A DNA stretch of 10,303 bases, taken from NCBI GenBank assembly GCA_038223165.1, contig JBBRHE010000139.1:1-10303 (forward strand), read 5' to 3'. Position numbers and translations under genes: made by a program. The stretch is from DASYHQ01 sp038223165 (GTDB lineage Bacteria; Planctomycetota; Phycisphaerae; Tepidisphaerales; Tepidisphaeraceae). How positions within the stretch are numbered: position 1 is the first letter of the stretch; each line of letters starts with the position of its first letter. The notes below the pieces were generated by a model, which was not told the origin of the DNA, did no database searches, and saw nothing but the letters and a program-made list of their open reading frames with translations. Positions 1-5,285 of this stretch are shown in pieces.

Positions 1-183
1 CTCCTTCTCACGTGCAGTTGAAATGACGATGCCAAACCACCCCACAACGACGCCGTGCCGGTGAAAGGGCGATCAGTGACGAGAAGAGCTTATGCGATGG
101 GGGTGTGACAGTCAGCGCGGGAGTTACGGAATTACCGGATCGCCTTGATCTTTCCGCGGCCTTTTCTTCCCTCAACGAAACCG

Positions 184-209
184 GACCCGGCCACGCGAGT
201 GACCGGGTC
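184..209 (-). terminator. hairpin terminator downstream of the first PEP-CTERM gene
   Basis: Read on the minus strand, GACCCGGTCAC pairs with GTGGCCGGGTC around a TCGC loop, giving an 11-bp stem with one U-G wobble. On the plus strand the same position is a C-A mismatch, so the structure suits a minus-strand transcript. It lies about 43 bp past the stop at 252. The following CGGTTTCGTT is only weakly T-rich, so termination is inferred from position and stem strength. Confidence 0.5.
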
Positions 210-251
210 GGGGGTGAAGCTTGGAAGATACGACTGCCGACAGGTCAAGAT

Positions 252-956
252 TTAGGCGACGGTCGAACGACGACGACGGAGCAGCGATAGTGCACCGATC
301 CCGATCAAGCCAAGGCTCGCGGGTTCGGGGACGAGAACTGCGTCGCCATTGAAGGTGAAGGAGTTGACGGCGAAGGTGCCAGTGGCCGCAGATGCCCCAG
401 CACCGTAGAGACGAAATTCAGTCGCGGTGGTCAAATTTTGGAAACTGGCGGCCGTAAGGGAAATTGTAGTCCCTGTTGCAGTCGGGGTACCGATGTCACT
501 CGCAAATGCATCCACGCTCGATCGGAAGCTAAACGACGTCGGTCCCGTGCTCGATGCCTGACCGGTGTATACGAAATCATCGAAGTCGATTTCGTAGCCG
601 GCGGCTGGAGTCAAAGTAAAGGTGAAGTAAGCGTTATCAGTGATACTGGCTACAATGGTAGCATTGTTCCAGCCGTTGCCAGCATATCGATTACTTCCGG
701 AGCTGCCACTGATACCGGCACCACGGCCAATACCGGATGCAGTCACATTTGCCGCAACGTTCTGACCATCCGTGTAGGGATTAGCTAAACTTGGATTAGT
801 ATCAGTGATCGGGTTAGTGAAAATCACCGCCGCCGAACTCTGCACAGCAAAAAGTGCCACCGGGGCAAGCAACGCAGCTATCTTTGCTTTGGAAAAAGAG
901 CGTAGCAGCGGCGAGCCTAAAGCAGACGCAACAACCTTGAGGTTCTGAACCAGCAT
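252..956 (-). CDS. PEP-CTERM sorting domain protein (secreted)
   Basis: A 234-aa exported protein. A signal-peptide-like segment (basic residues near 19-25, hydrophobic 26-40, Ala-rich cleavage region near 41-43) leads into a Gly/Ser/Thr/Asn-rich, probably beta-rich domain. The C-terminus is a typical PEP-CTERM signal: VPEP at 209-212, a hydrophobic helix, then RRRR at 227-230. In the family this signal is recognised by a membrane exosortase that cleaves the tail and passes the protein to the cell surface. The start is chosen because GGGAG lies 4 nt upstream. That ribosome-binding site is the end of a leader repeated before the other PEP-CTERM gene. The middle domain resembles planctomycete PEP-CTERM proteins of unknown role; no enzymatic motif is visible. 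Class assignment is firm, function is unknown. Confidence 0.93.
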   Translation of the reverse strand: MLVQNLKVVASALGSPLLRSFSKAKIAALLAPVALFAVQSSAAVIFTNPITDTNPSLANPYTDGQNVAANVTASGIGRGAGISGSSGSNRYAGNGWNNATIVASITDNAYFTFTLTPAAGYEIDFDDFVYTGQASSTGPTSFSFRSSVDAFASDIGTPTATGTTISLTAASFQNLTTATEFRLYGAGASAATGTFAVNSFTFNGDAVLVPEPASLGLIGIGALSLLRRRRSTVA

Positions 957-958
957 AT

Positions 959-1091
959 TTCTCCCAGCCCACTTTGGGGCACAAAAAACTACACCTCGGA
1001 CGCGGGGTTTCCCCTAGGGTCGCGCTGCCACATGGCAGCGACGCCTTAGGAAACTACAAATTGTTTATCTAGATGAAATCAGCCCTGTGTT
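959..1091 (-). promoter_or_regulatory. duplicated structured 5' leader, copy 1 (candidate cis-regulatory RNA)
   Basis: This 133-bp segment matches 2560-2692 at 127 positions by eye and ends at the ribosome-binding site of the PEP-CTERM gene. On the minus strand it holds, in order: GTTTCC (1054-1049) able to pair with GGAAAC (1012-1007); between them an 8-bp stem CGCTGCCA/TGGCAGCG (1040-1033 with 1030-1023); then GGGG-AAA-CCCC (1014-1004); then ACCCCG-CGTC-CGAGGT (1008-993, one C-A mismatch) followed by TTTTTT (988-983); then GCCC/GGGC (980-967 region) next to GGGAG. The GGAAAC and CCCC strands are shared, so the helices are mutually exclusive, as in an attenuator. I do not match it to a known riboswitch class. 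A promoter may lie inside or just upstream, but I see no clear -35/-10 pair. Confidence 0.6.
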
Positions 1092-1100
1092 GAATGGCAT

Positions 1101-1613
1101 TTAATTAAGCCATAACTCATTGGCGTCGTGAAATTTGGGTTCGCGTAAGGTGCGGCCTCCTGTCAGAGTGGTGGTGCTGAAATCACCAACCAACAGGAGG
1201 CCACGGATGGCCAACTTCGATCGGGCGTTGAGGCGTGGAAAGGGGGATCTGTCTCCGCTGGTTCCCGACTGTCGTCGATTGTCGTTGCCGTCGAGCGCGT
1301 AGATAGGACCGCCCGCGTCTCGGTGATAAATCAAAATCGTCCCACCGGCAGCGATTTGCCGGGTAAGAGACAACGTCAACGAAACCGAAGTGGTCGCCGT
1401 CTTCCAGGCCTCGCGCTGCGCGTTCGAGTAAAGAGAAAGCTTATACCCTTCGGCCCCGAGGTTGACCGAAGACGAACCCGTGTTATACAACTCCAGAAAG
1501 CGGTTCGATTGAAACCCCTCATAATACTGCGAAATGATGATCGCGGCGTTGCCAGCCCGCTGAGAAGCGAAGATCGCAACGGCTGCGTAACAATAAACCC
1601 AGAATTTACCCAT
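1101..1613 (-). CDS. secreted lamin-tail-domain-like protein, short or degenerate
   Basis: A 170-aa protein with an N-terminal signal peptide (hydrophobic 4-16, likely cleavage after GNAA near 24). From residue 25 it reads like a lamin tail domain: IIISQYYEG, then NRFLELYNTG, then VNLGAEGYKLSLYSN, and IAAGGTILIYHRDA at 88-100. These match the usual opening of bacterial extracellular lamin tail domains. The later FNGDD-type segment is replaced by LNARSKLAI (128-136), and the protein stops soon after with no PEP-CTERM or other anchor, so it may be decayed or truncated. The start at 1613 is preferred over the upstream GTG at 1640 because GGAGGG lies 4 nt before the ATG and the signal peptide begins there. 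Its stop is only 9 bp before the leader repeat of the next gene. The real role of such domains in secreted bacterial proteins is poorly known. Confidence 0.75.
   Translation of the reverse strand: MGKFWVYCYAAVAIFASQRAGNAAIIISQYYEGFQSNRFLELYNTGSSSVNLGAEGYKLSLYSNAQREAWKTATTSVSLTLSLTRQIAAGGTILIYHRDAGGPIYALDGNDNRRQSGTSGDRSPFPRLNARSKLAIRGLLLVGDFSTTTLTGGRTLREPKFHDANELWLN
1154..1202. repeat. nested inverted repeat inside the lamin-tail-like gene
   Basis: GGCCTCCTGT (1154-1163) and ACAGGAGGCC (1193-1202) are perfect reverse complements. A second pair, TGGTG (1172-1176) and CACCA (1184-1188), sits inside. It lies in the 3' third of the lamin-tail-like gene, in the stretch where the protein departs from its family. 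It has no T-run, so it is not a clear terminator. Confidence 0.5.
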
Positions 1614-1668
1614 TGATCCCTCCAAAAGCCCGATGCCCACTCGAATTACGGTTCAGTTACCCGCCGAC

Positions 1669-1696
1669 AATATATTGATGTGCTCGGTTGATGCAA
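1669..1696 (-). promoter_or_regulatory. candidate promoter for the lamin-tail-like gene
   Basis: On the minus strand TTGCAT (1696-1691) and TATATT (1674-1669) are separated by 16 bp. The -10 is a good sigma-70-like match and the -35 is poor. It lies about 55 bp upstream of the start at 1613 and just after the preceding terminator, a sensible place for a new promoter. Confidence 0.3.
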
Positions 1697-1697
1697 C

Positions 1698-1734
1698 AAA
1701 AAAGCGGAAGCGGCATAAAAATGCCGCTTCCGCT
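1698..1734 (-). terminator. strong intrinsic terminator of the second PEP-CTERM gene
   Basis: A perfect 14-bp stem (1703-1716 with 1721-1734) has a 4-nt loop and, on the minus strand, runs into TTTTTT (1703-1698). It lies about 31 bp beyond the stop at 1765. This is a textbook rho-independent terminator and separates the 1765-2553 gene from the lamin-tail-like gene. Confidence 0.9.
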
Positions 1735-1764
1735 GGGTAAGTACAGAGTTAACCGCCAACGAGT

Positions 1765-2553
1765 TTAGGCCCGACGACGACGCAAAGCCGCAAGGCCCGC
1801 GAGGCTGAGGAGACCGATCGTGGTGGGTTCGGGGACTGCAGTCGTCGATAACGAGAAATTATCGATCGCGATGCCAGCATCGTTGCCTGTATCGTTGGTA
1901 TCGGTCCAGCGAAGAAACAGCGTCGATCCCGCGGGAATTGTAGCGTTGAGAACACCACTGACCGTCACAGCGTCAGCGTTGCCGTCTTCAGCGCCATTGG
2001 TCGTAACAACAGCCTCGCCGACTAAGTCGAAAGCGCTAGCGGCCGACAGGCTCGCGTCCGTCAAGTAATTGCTGGCAGTCGCAGTGGAGCCCGAGAGCCC
2101 ATAGGCAAAAGCAAGCGTGTTAACGGCAGTGTTAGATGATCGCCAGACTTCCCGGCTGAACGACAGCGTCGGGTTGGAAATGAATGCACCTGTGTTGTTC
2201 GTAATCGCAACACCGAAGGCCGGAACGTTGGACCCAGAAGCAAGAGAGCCTAAGGCCCGGTCCGTAGCGCTCGCCGCGCCGTAGCTGTACAGCGCCCCGG
2301 AGTTTCCCGTCCCGGTGTCCACTACAAAGTTCATGCCACTAGTGCCAGTACCGGAGACCTTCACACCATCCCAATTGCTGTTGCCCGGGATCAAGGCTTG
2401 CGTACCAGCAGTTGACGAAAACGCGGCGGTTGTCGCCGGGCCGATGCCGTCAAAGTTCTGAGTGTAAGACGAGCCGGTAAGCGATACCGCACCTGAAGCC
2501 ACACTTGCGATTCCTGCAGCGAGGACAAACGCAGGCAATACTTTCGTGACCAT
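1765..2553 (-). CDS. PEP-CTERM sorting domain protein (secreted)
   Basis: A 262-aa exported protein. Residues 1-21 form a signal peptide (MVTK, hydrophobic core, cleavage near VASGA). The mature part starts SLTGSSYTQNFDGI and is a Gly/Ser/Thr-rich, probably beta-sandwich domain with segments such as NPTLSFSREVWR (127-138), AGSTLFLRWTDTN (208-220) and GIAIDNFSL (227-235). This pattern is common in planctomycete secreted PEP-CTERM proteins. The sorting tail is VPEP at 240-243, a hydrophobic stretch, then RRRR near 258-261. The ATG at 2553 is preferred over the in-frame ATG at 2583: GGGAG lies about 8 nt upstream of 2553, the signal peptide starts there, and the upstream extension lies in the leader repeat, whose other copy does not keep that ATG or that frame. 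The protein is not similar in sequence to the other PEP-CTERM protein apart from the tail. Its ligand or activity is unknown. Confidence 0.93.
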   Translation of the reverse strand: MVTKVLPAFVLAAGIASVASGAVSLTGSSYTQNFDGIGPATTAAFSSTAGTQALIPGNSNWDGVKVSGTGTSGMNFVVDTGTGNSGALYSYGAASATDRALGSLASGSNVPAFGVAITNNTGAFISNPTLSFSREVWRSSNTAVNTLAFAYGLSGSTATASNYLTDASLSAASAFDLVGEAVVTTNGAEDGNADAVTVSGVLNATIPAGSTLFLRWTDTNDTGNDAGIAIDNFSLSTTAVPEPTTIGLLSLAGLAALRRRRA

Positions 2554-2559
2554 ACAAAA

Positions 2560-2692
2560 TTCTCCCAGCCCACTTTGGGGCATAAAAAACTACACCCCGA
2601 ACGCGGGGTTTCCCCTAGGGTCGCACTGCCACATGGCAGCGACGCCTTAGGAAAGTACAAATTGTTTATCTAGATGAAATCAGTCCTGTGTT
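2560..2692 (-). promoter_or_regulatory. duplicated structured 5' leader, copy 2 (candidate cis-regulatory RNA)
   Basis: Second copy of the leader at 959-1091. The six differences are at 2583, 2597, 2600, 2625, 2655 and 2684. The change at 2625 turns a G-C pair of the central 8-bp stem into G-U on the minus-strand RNA, so the stem survives. The change at 2597 makes the stem ACCCCG/CGGGGT (2609-2604 with 2599-2594) perfect; it is followed by TTTTTT (2589-2584), a terminator-like arrangement. The change at 2655 removes the last pair of the outer GTTTCC/GGAAAC helix. The leader ends at GGGAG, the ribosome-binding site of the 1765-2553 gene. The regulatory role is inferred from structure and duplication. 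Confidence 0.6.
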
Positions 2693-3065
2693 ACTTTTCT
2701 GTAAACTCGCCGACGGTCTCGGTGGTTCCCAGCAACACTGAACGTCACTGAACTTCTCAACCCTACCAACGCGTTGTTAGCGTTGCATGAGGACTGCGGT
2801 TGTTTTTGACATTCACATTGGGTTGGAATGCGAACGACCGGGCAAATCTATCGCCTGTGGTTGGGCTTGTCTACTTCTTTCTATAGGAAAGGGGATGGGG
2901 ATTTCCCCTTGCTTTTAGCGGGATAAACATTCATTTGTCGATATGTGTTGTTATCACATCGTTCACAATGAATCGGCACCAGCGTCACGCCGGGCGCGCG
3001 TCGATCGATGTGCGAGGCGGTTCGCCACTGGTGCACCTGCAGCACGCTCGAATACGATATCGCCC
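2693..3065. other. divergent intergenic region
   Basis: This 373-bp stretch lies between the minus-strand leader of the second PEP-CTERM gene and the plus-strand aldo/keto reductase. It should hold the promoters of both. I see a palindrome CAACGCGTTG (2767-2776), a small hairpin AAGGGGA/TCCCCTT (2889-2895 with 2904-2910), and a short inverted repeat ATGTG/CACAT near 2942-2958 that could be an operator. None has a convincing adjacent -35/-10 pair. The open frame entering from 2943 lacks any family similarity before MKYRTLG at 3066 and is not counted as coding. Confidence 0.5.
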
Positions 3066-3992
3066 ATGAAATATCGAACGCTTGGCAAGACGTGCCTCAA
3101 GGTCTCCGTGGTCGGCATCGGCACCTGGCAATACGGTGGCGAGTGGGCCAAGGTGTTTCAACAGCCCGAGGTCGACGCGATGTTCGCACGCGGTAAAGAA
3201 CTGGGGATCAACCTTGTCGACACCGCAGAATGTTACGGCGACCACACGTCCGAAGCGTTTGTCGGCAATGCCATCGCGCACGACCGCGGAAGCTGGATCA
3301 TCGCGACGAAGTTTGGGCACAAGTTTCACGAACCGTTCCAACGCACCGACGAGCGCTCGCCTGCGGATGTGGTGACGCAGCTTGAGGGGTCGCTCAAAGC
3401 GCTGCGGACGGATTACGTTGACGTCCTGCAATATCACAGCGTGCGCGACAGTGAGTTTGACGATCAGGGCGTGCGCGACGTGCTGACGAAGCTGGTGAAG
3501 GACGGCAAGGTGCGCTTCATCGGCAACAGTGTTGGCAGCAACGACAACATCCACCAGGTGGGGGGTTCGACGCAGGCTAGCGTCGATGTCATTCAGATCA
3601 TCTACAACCGGCTGGACCGCAAGCCCGAAGAGCGGTCGTTCCCCCTTTGCGAACAGCTGAACCTCGGCGTGCTGGCGCGCGTGCCGCTGGCCAGTGGGTT
3701 TCTCAGTGGCAAATACAAGCCGGGCGCCACGTTCCCGGCTGGTGACGTGCGCACCAAGTGGAAGGACGCGCAGCTCGACGAGAAGCTCAAACAGGTCGAA
3801 GAGATCGCCAAGACCGAAGTCCCACAAGGCGTGGCGATGGCGACGTGGGCACTGGCGTGGTGCCTGCAGCACCCAGCCGTCAGCAGTGTGATCCCGGGCT
3901 GCAAGGACGTAAAGCAAGTCGAAGCCAACGCCGCCGCCGCGGACCTGCCGATCGTGCGTGACGACCACCGCCAGGCATGGCGGGGGGCGTAG
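3066..3992 (+). CDS. aldo/keto reductase
   Basis: A 308-aa NADPH-dependent oxidoreductase of the aldo/keto reductase superfamily, reducing aldehydes or ketones to alcohols in the cytoplasm. The family tetrad is visible: Asp52 and Tyr57 in VDTAECYG, Lys82 in ATKFG, and His124 in LQYHS. The N-terminus MKYRTLGKTCLKVSVVGIGTW is typical of the YghZ/Tas-like branch. The cofactor-binding end appears as VIPGCKDVKQVEANAAA (275-291). Start choice: the frame stays open upstream to 2943, but MKYRTLG is the standard family N-terminus. No clear Shine-Dalgarno precedes 3066. Length is normal for the family. The substrate cannot be told from sequence and the neighbours do not suggest one. Confidence 0.92.
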   Translation: MKYRTLGKTCLKVSVVGIGTWQYGGEWAKVFQQPEVDAMFARGKELGINLVDTAECYGDHTSEAFVGNAIAHDRGSWIIATKFGHKFHEPFQRTDERSPADVVTQLEGSLKALRTDYVDVLQYHSVRDSEFDDQGVRDVLTKLVKDGKVRFIGNSVGSNDNIHQVGGSTQASVDVIQIIYNRLDRKPEERSFPLCEQLNLGVLARVPLASGFLSGKYKPGATFPAGDVRTKWKDAQLDEKLKQVEEIAKTEVPQGVAMATWALAWCLQHPAVSSVIPGCKDVKQVEANAAAADLPIVRDDHRQAWRGA

Positions 3993-4004
3993 TGGGGGGC
4001 GTAG
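3982..4004 (+). repeat. tandem duplication across the stop codon
   Basis: GGGGGGCGTAG occurs at 3982-3992 and again at 3994-4004, separated by one T. The first copy contains the TAG stop of the aldo/keto reductase. It looks like a small slippage duplication and leaves the protein unaffected. Confidence 0.7.
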
Positions 4005-4040
4005 CGGGTTGGAATCAACGTCAGCCCGTGCGGAATTTCG

Positions 4041-4070
4041 TTCATTCAACGCACGATTTAAAGGTACAAT
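4041..4070 (+). promoter_or_regulatory. candidate promoter for the small secreted protein gene
   Basis: TACAAT (4065-4070) is a good -10 box. TTCATT (4041-4046) lies 18 bp upstream as a weak -35. The start codon is 30 bp further on and is preceded by AGGAG (4089-4093). Confidence 0.35.
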
Positions 4071-4100
4071 GCCCGCGGAGCCCACCTTAGGAGAGAGAAG

Positions 4101-4391
4101 ATGCGAAAGACGTTTTTGACCCTCGCGGTCGTGTGTGGATCGTTGTCGATCGCGGCCGTGTCCCACGCCGAGGAATTGGCCGTCGATGAACCGTTAAACG
4201 CCAACGCGCGGCAGAACATTCGGCCGGTAGACTATCTCGTCGTCGACCGCGCGTATGACCTGTTCGCTGACCCGCGCGTGCATATCGGTGACGCGCCGGT
4301 GGTGGTTCCGACGAATGGCGCCGCGACCAACGCCAAGATTCGGGCCGCATCACGCCCGGTGACGACGACCACGGCGCCGACGGGGAAGTAA
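4101..4391 (+). CDS. small secreted protein of unknown function
   Basis: A 96-aa protein I do not recognise. Residues 1-23 are a clear signal peptide: MRK, a hydrophobic core, and AVSHA as a signal-peptidase I site. The mature part is about 73 aa, beginning EELAVDEPLNANARQNIRP, with a short motif VDYLVVDRAYDLFADPRVHIG in the middle and a Thr-rich low-complexity end (VTTTTAPTGK). It has no cysteine in the mature part and no membrane anchor, so it is probably periplasmic or extracellular. The start is supported by AGGAG 7 nt upstream and by the signal peptide. It lies between the aldo/keto reductase and the membrane protease on the same strand, with its own likely promoter, so it may be a single-gene transcript. 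Confidence 0.8.
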   Translation: MRKTFLTLAVVCGSLSIAAVSHAEELAVDEPLNANARQNIRPVDYLVVDRAYDLFADPRVHIGDAPVVVPTNGAATNAKIRAASRPVTTTTAPTGK

Positions 4392-4406
4392 ACAAATCCG
4401 ATCGCG

Positions 4407-4441
4407 CTGACTCCGTTCTGTCAGATCGCCTGTCGATTTTT
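4407..4441 (+). terminator. weak candidate terminator after the small secreted protein
   Basis: CTGAC (4407-4411) pairs with GTCAG (4420-4424), and a TTTTT run follows at 4437-4441 after a 12-nt gap. The stem is short and the gap long, so this is tentative. Confidence 0.25.
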
Positions 4442-4469
4442 CCATCCATCGTCGATAGGCTCGCGGTAC

Positions 4470-5177
4470 GTGGAAACGATAAACCCTTCAACGAAGTCCC
4501 TGCGGACCCGGTTTGCCAGCGTGCGCGATGACGTTGCGTACTTTTTGCCCATGGGGGCGTTTCTCGTCATTACATGGCTGGGGTCGCAGTTTCCGGATTA
4601 CTTTCCGATTGCGTACGCAGTGAAGACCCTCGTGGCAGCGGTGTTGTTGTGGGTGTTGTGGCCTCACTTCACGCGGATTACGTGGGATTATTTCTGGGTC
4701 GGCGTGCTCGTGGGCGTGGTGGGTGTCGTCCAGTGGATCGGCACGGAAGAACTGCTGCTGCGGGTCTGGCCGAGCTACCCGCGCGCGGGGGGCGAGGTGT
4801 TCAATCCGTTCAAAGAGATCGAATCACCGGTCTGGCTCGGTTTGTTCATCGCCGTCCGCTGGATGGGACCGACGCTCGTCGTGCCACTGATGGAAGAGCT
4901 TTTCTGGCGCGACCTGCTTTGGCGGTCACTGATCGCGCCCAACGACTTCAAGCTCGCGCGCGTTGGGGAGTGGGACCGCACTGCGTTCGTCGTGGTCGCG
5001 GTGCTCTTTGCGACCGTGCATATGCAGATGTGGGCCACGTCCGTCGTCTACGCGCTGATGATCGGTGGCTTGCTTGTCGCCACGGGAAGTCTGGGCGCAT
5101 GCATCCTGGCACACGCCGTGACGAATTTTCTGCTCGGCGCATATGTGTTGGTGACGCAGGACTGGAAGTATTGGTAG
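4470..5177 (+). CDS. CPBP-family intramembrane protease, exosortase/PEP-CTERM-associated type
   Basis: A 235-aa multi-pass membrane protein with hydrophobic segments near 23-38, 48-64, 74-90, 122-140, 171-184 and 190-226. The three CPBP (Abi/CAAX protease) motifs are present: EELFWR with Glu142, Glu143 and Arg147; FATVH with His184; and HAVTN with His215 and Asn219. In this family they form a metal-independent or metal-assisted glutamate protease site in the membrane. The EELFWRD segment, the HAVTNFLLGAYVL end and the terminal aromatic tail (WKYW) resemble the 'CAAX prenyl protease-related' group that co-occurs with PEP-CTERM/exosortase systems, which fits the two PEP-CTERM genes nearby. Its exact substrate is not established. 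It starts with GTG with only a weak upstream AGG. A later ATG at 4551 would cut into the first membrane segment. Confidence 0.85.
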   Translation: METINPSTKSLRTRFASVRDDVAYFLPMGAFLVITWLGSQFPDYFPIAYAVKTLVAAVLLWVLWPHFTRITWDYFWVGVLVGVVGVVQWIGTEELLLRVWPSYPRAGGEVFNPFKEIESPVWLGLFIAVRWMGPTLVVPLMEELFWRDLLWRSLIAPNDFKLARVGEWDRTAFVVVAVLFATVHMQMWATSVVYALMIGGLLVATGSLGACILAHAVTNFLLGAYVLVTQDWKYW

Positions 5178-5221
5178 CCCACCAAAGCCGAGCCCAGGGA
5201 ACTTCCACTCAATGCCCACCC

Positions 5222-5243
5222 GGAATCTGGCACGCCAGAATCC
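5222..5243. repeat. short inverted repeat upstream of the MalY-type gene
   Basis: GGAATCTGGC (5222-5231) and GCCAGAATCC (5234-5243) pair at 9 of 10 positions around a 2-nt centre. It lies in the 108-bp gap between the protease and the PLP enzyme. No T-run follows, so an operator-like palindrome or weak hairpin are both possible. Confidence 0.45.
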
Positions 5244-5285
5244 CAAACACTGCGGAGACACACGCTTGGGGAGAGAAGACTACCG

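Noticed and set aside
105..290. 61-codon open frame on the plus strand at the left end
   Set aside because: No ribosome-binding site, no family similarity, and it runs across the terminator hairpin and into the 3' end of the minus-strand PEP-CTERM gene.
438..788. 116-codon plus-strand frame inside the first PEP-CTERM gene
   Set aside because: Antisense to a gene with a signal peptide, sorting tail and ribosome-binding site; the translation shows no motif.
961..1091. Known riboswitch (c-di-GMP-I or similar)
   Set aside because: I looked for the conserved GGGACGCAAAGCC-type core and a GNRA tetraloop-receptor layout and did not find them; the leader is reported as unclassified.
2551..2583. Upstream in-frame ATG at 2583 as start of the second PEP-CTERM protein
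   Set aside because: It would place the ribosome-binding site inside the coding region and add residues ahead of the signal peptide; leader copy 1 has neither this ATG nor the same frame.
2889..2910. Hairpin AAGGGGA/TCCCCTT as a terminator
   Set aside because: Short stem, only a brief GCTTTT follows, and there is no plus-strand gene upstream for it to end.
2943..3065. Extended N-terminus for the aldo/keto reductase
   Set aside because: The extra 41 residues are Arg/Ala-rich with no family similarity; the standard family N-terminus starts at MKYRTLG.
2985..4166. Long open frame (393 codons) on the minus strand opposite the aldo/keto reductase
   Set aside because: It is a high-GC shadow: its translation is rich in Arg/His/Val/Leu without any family motif, while the plus strand encodes a complete aldo/keto reductase with all catalytic residues.
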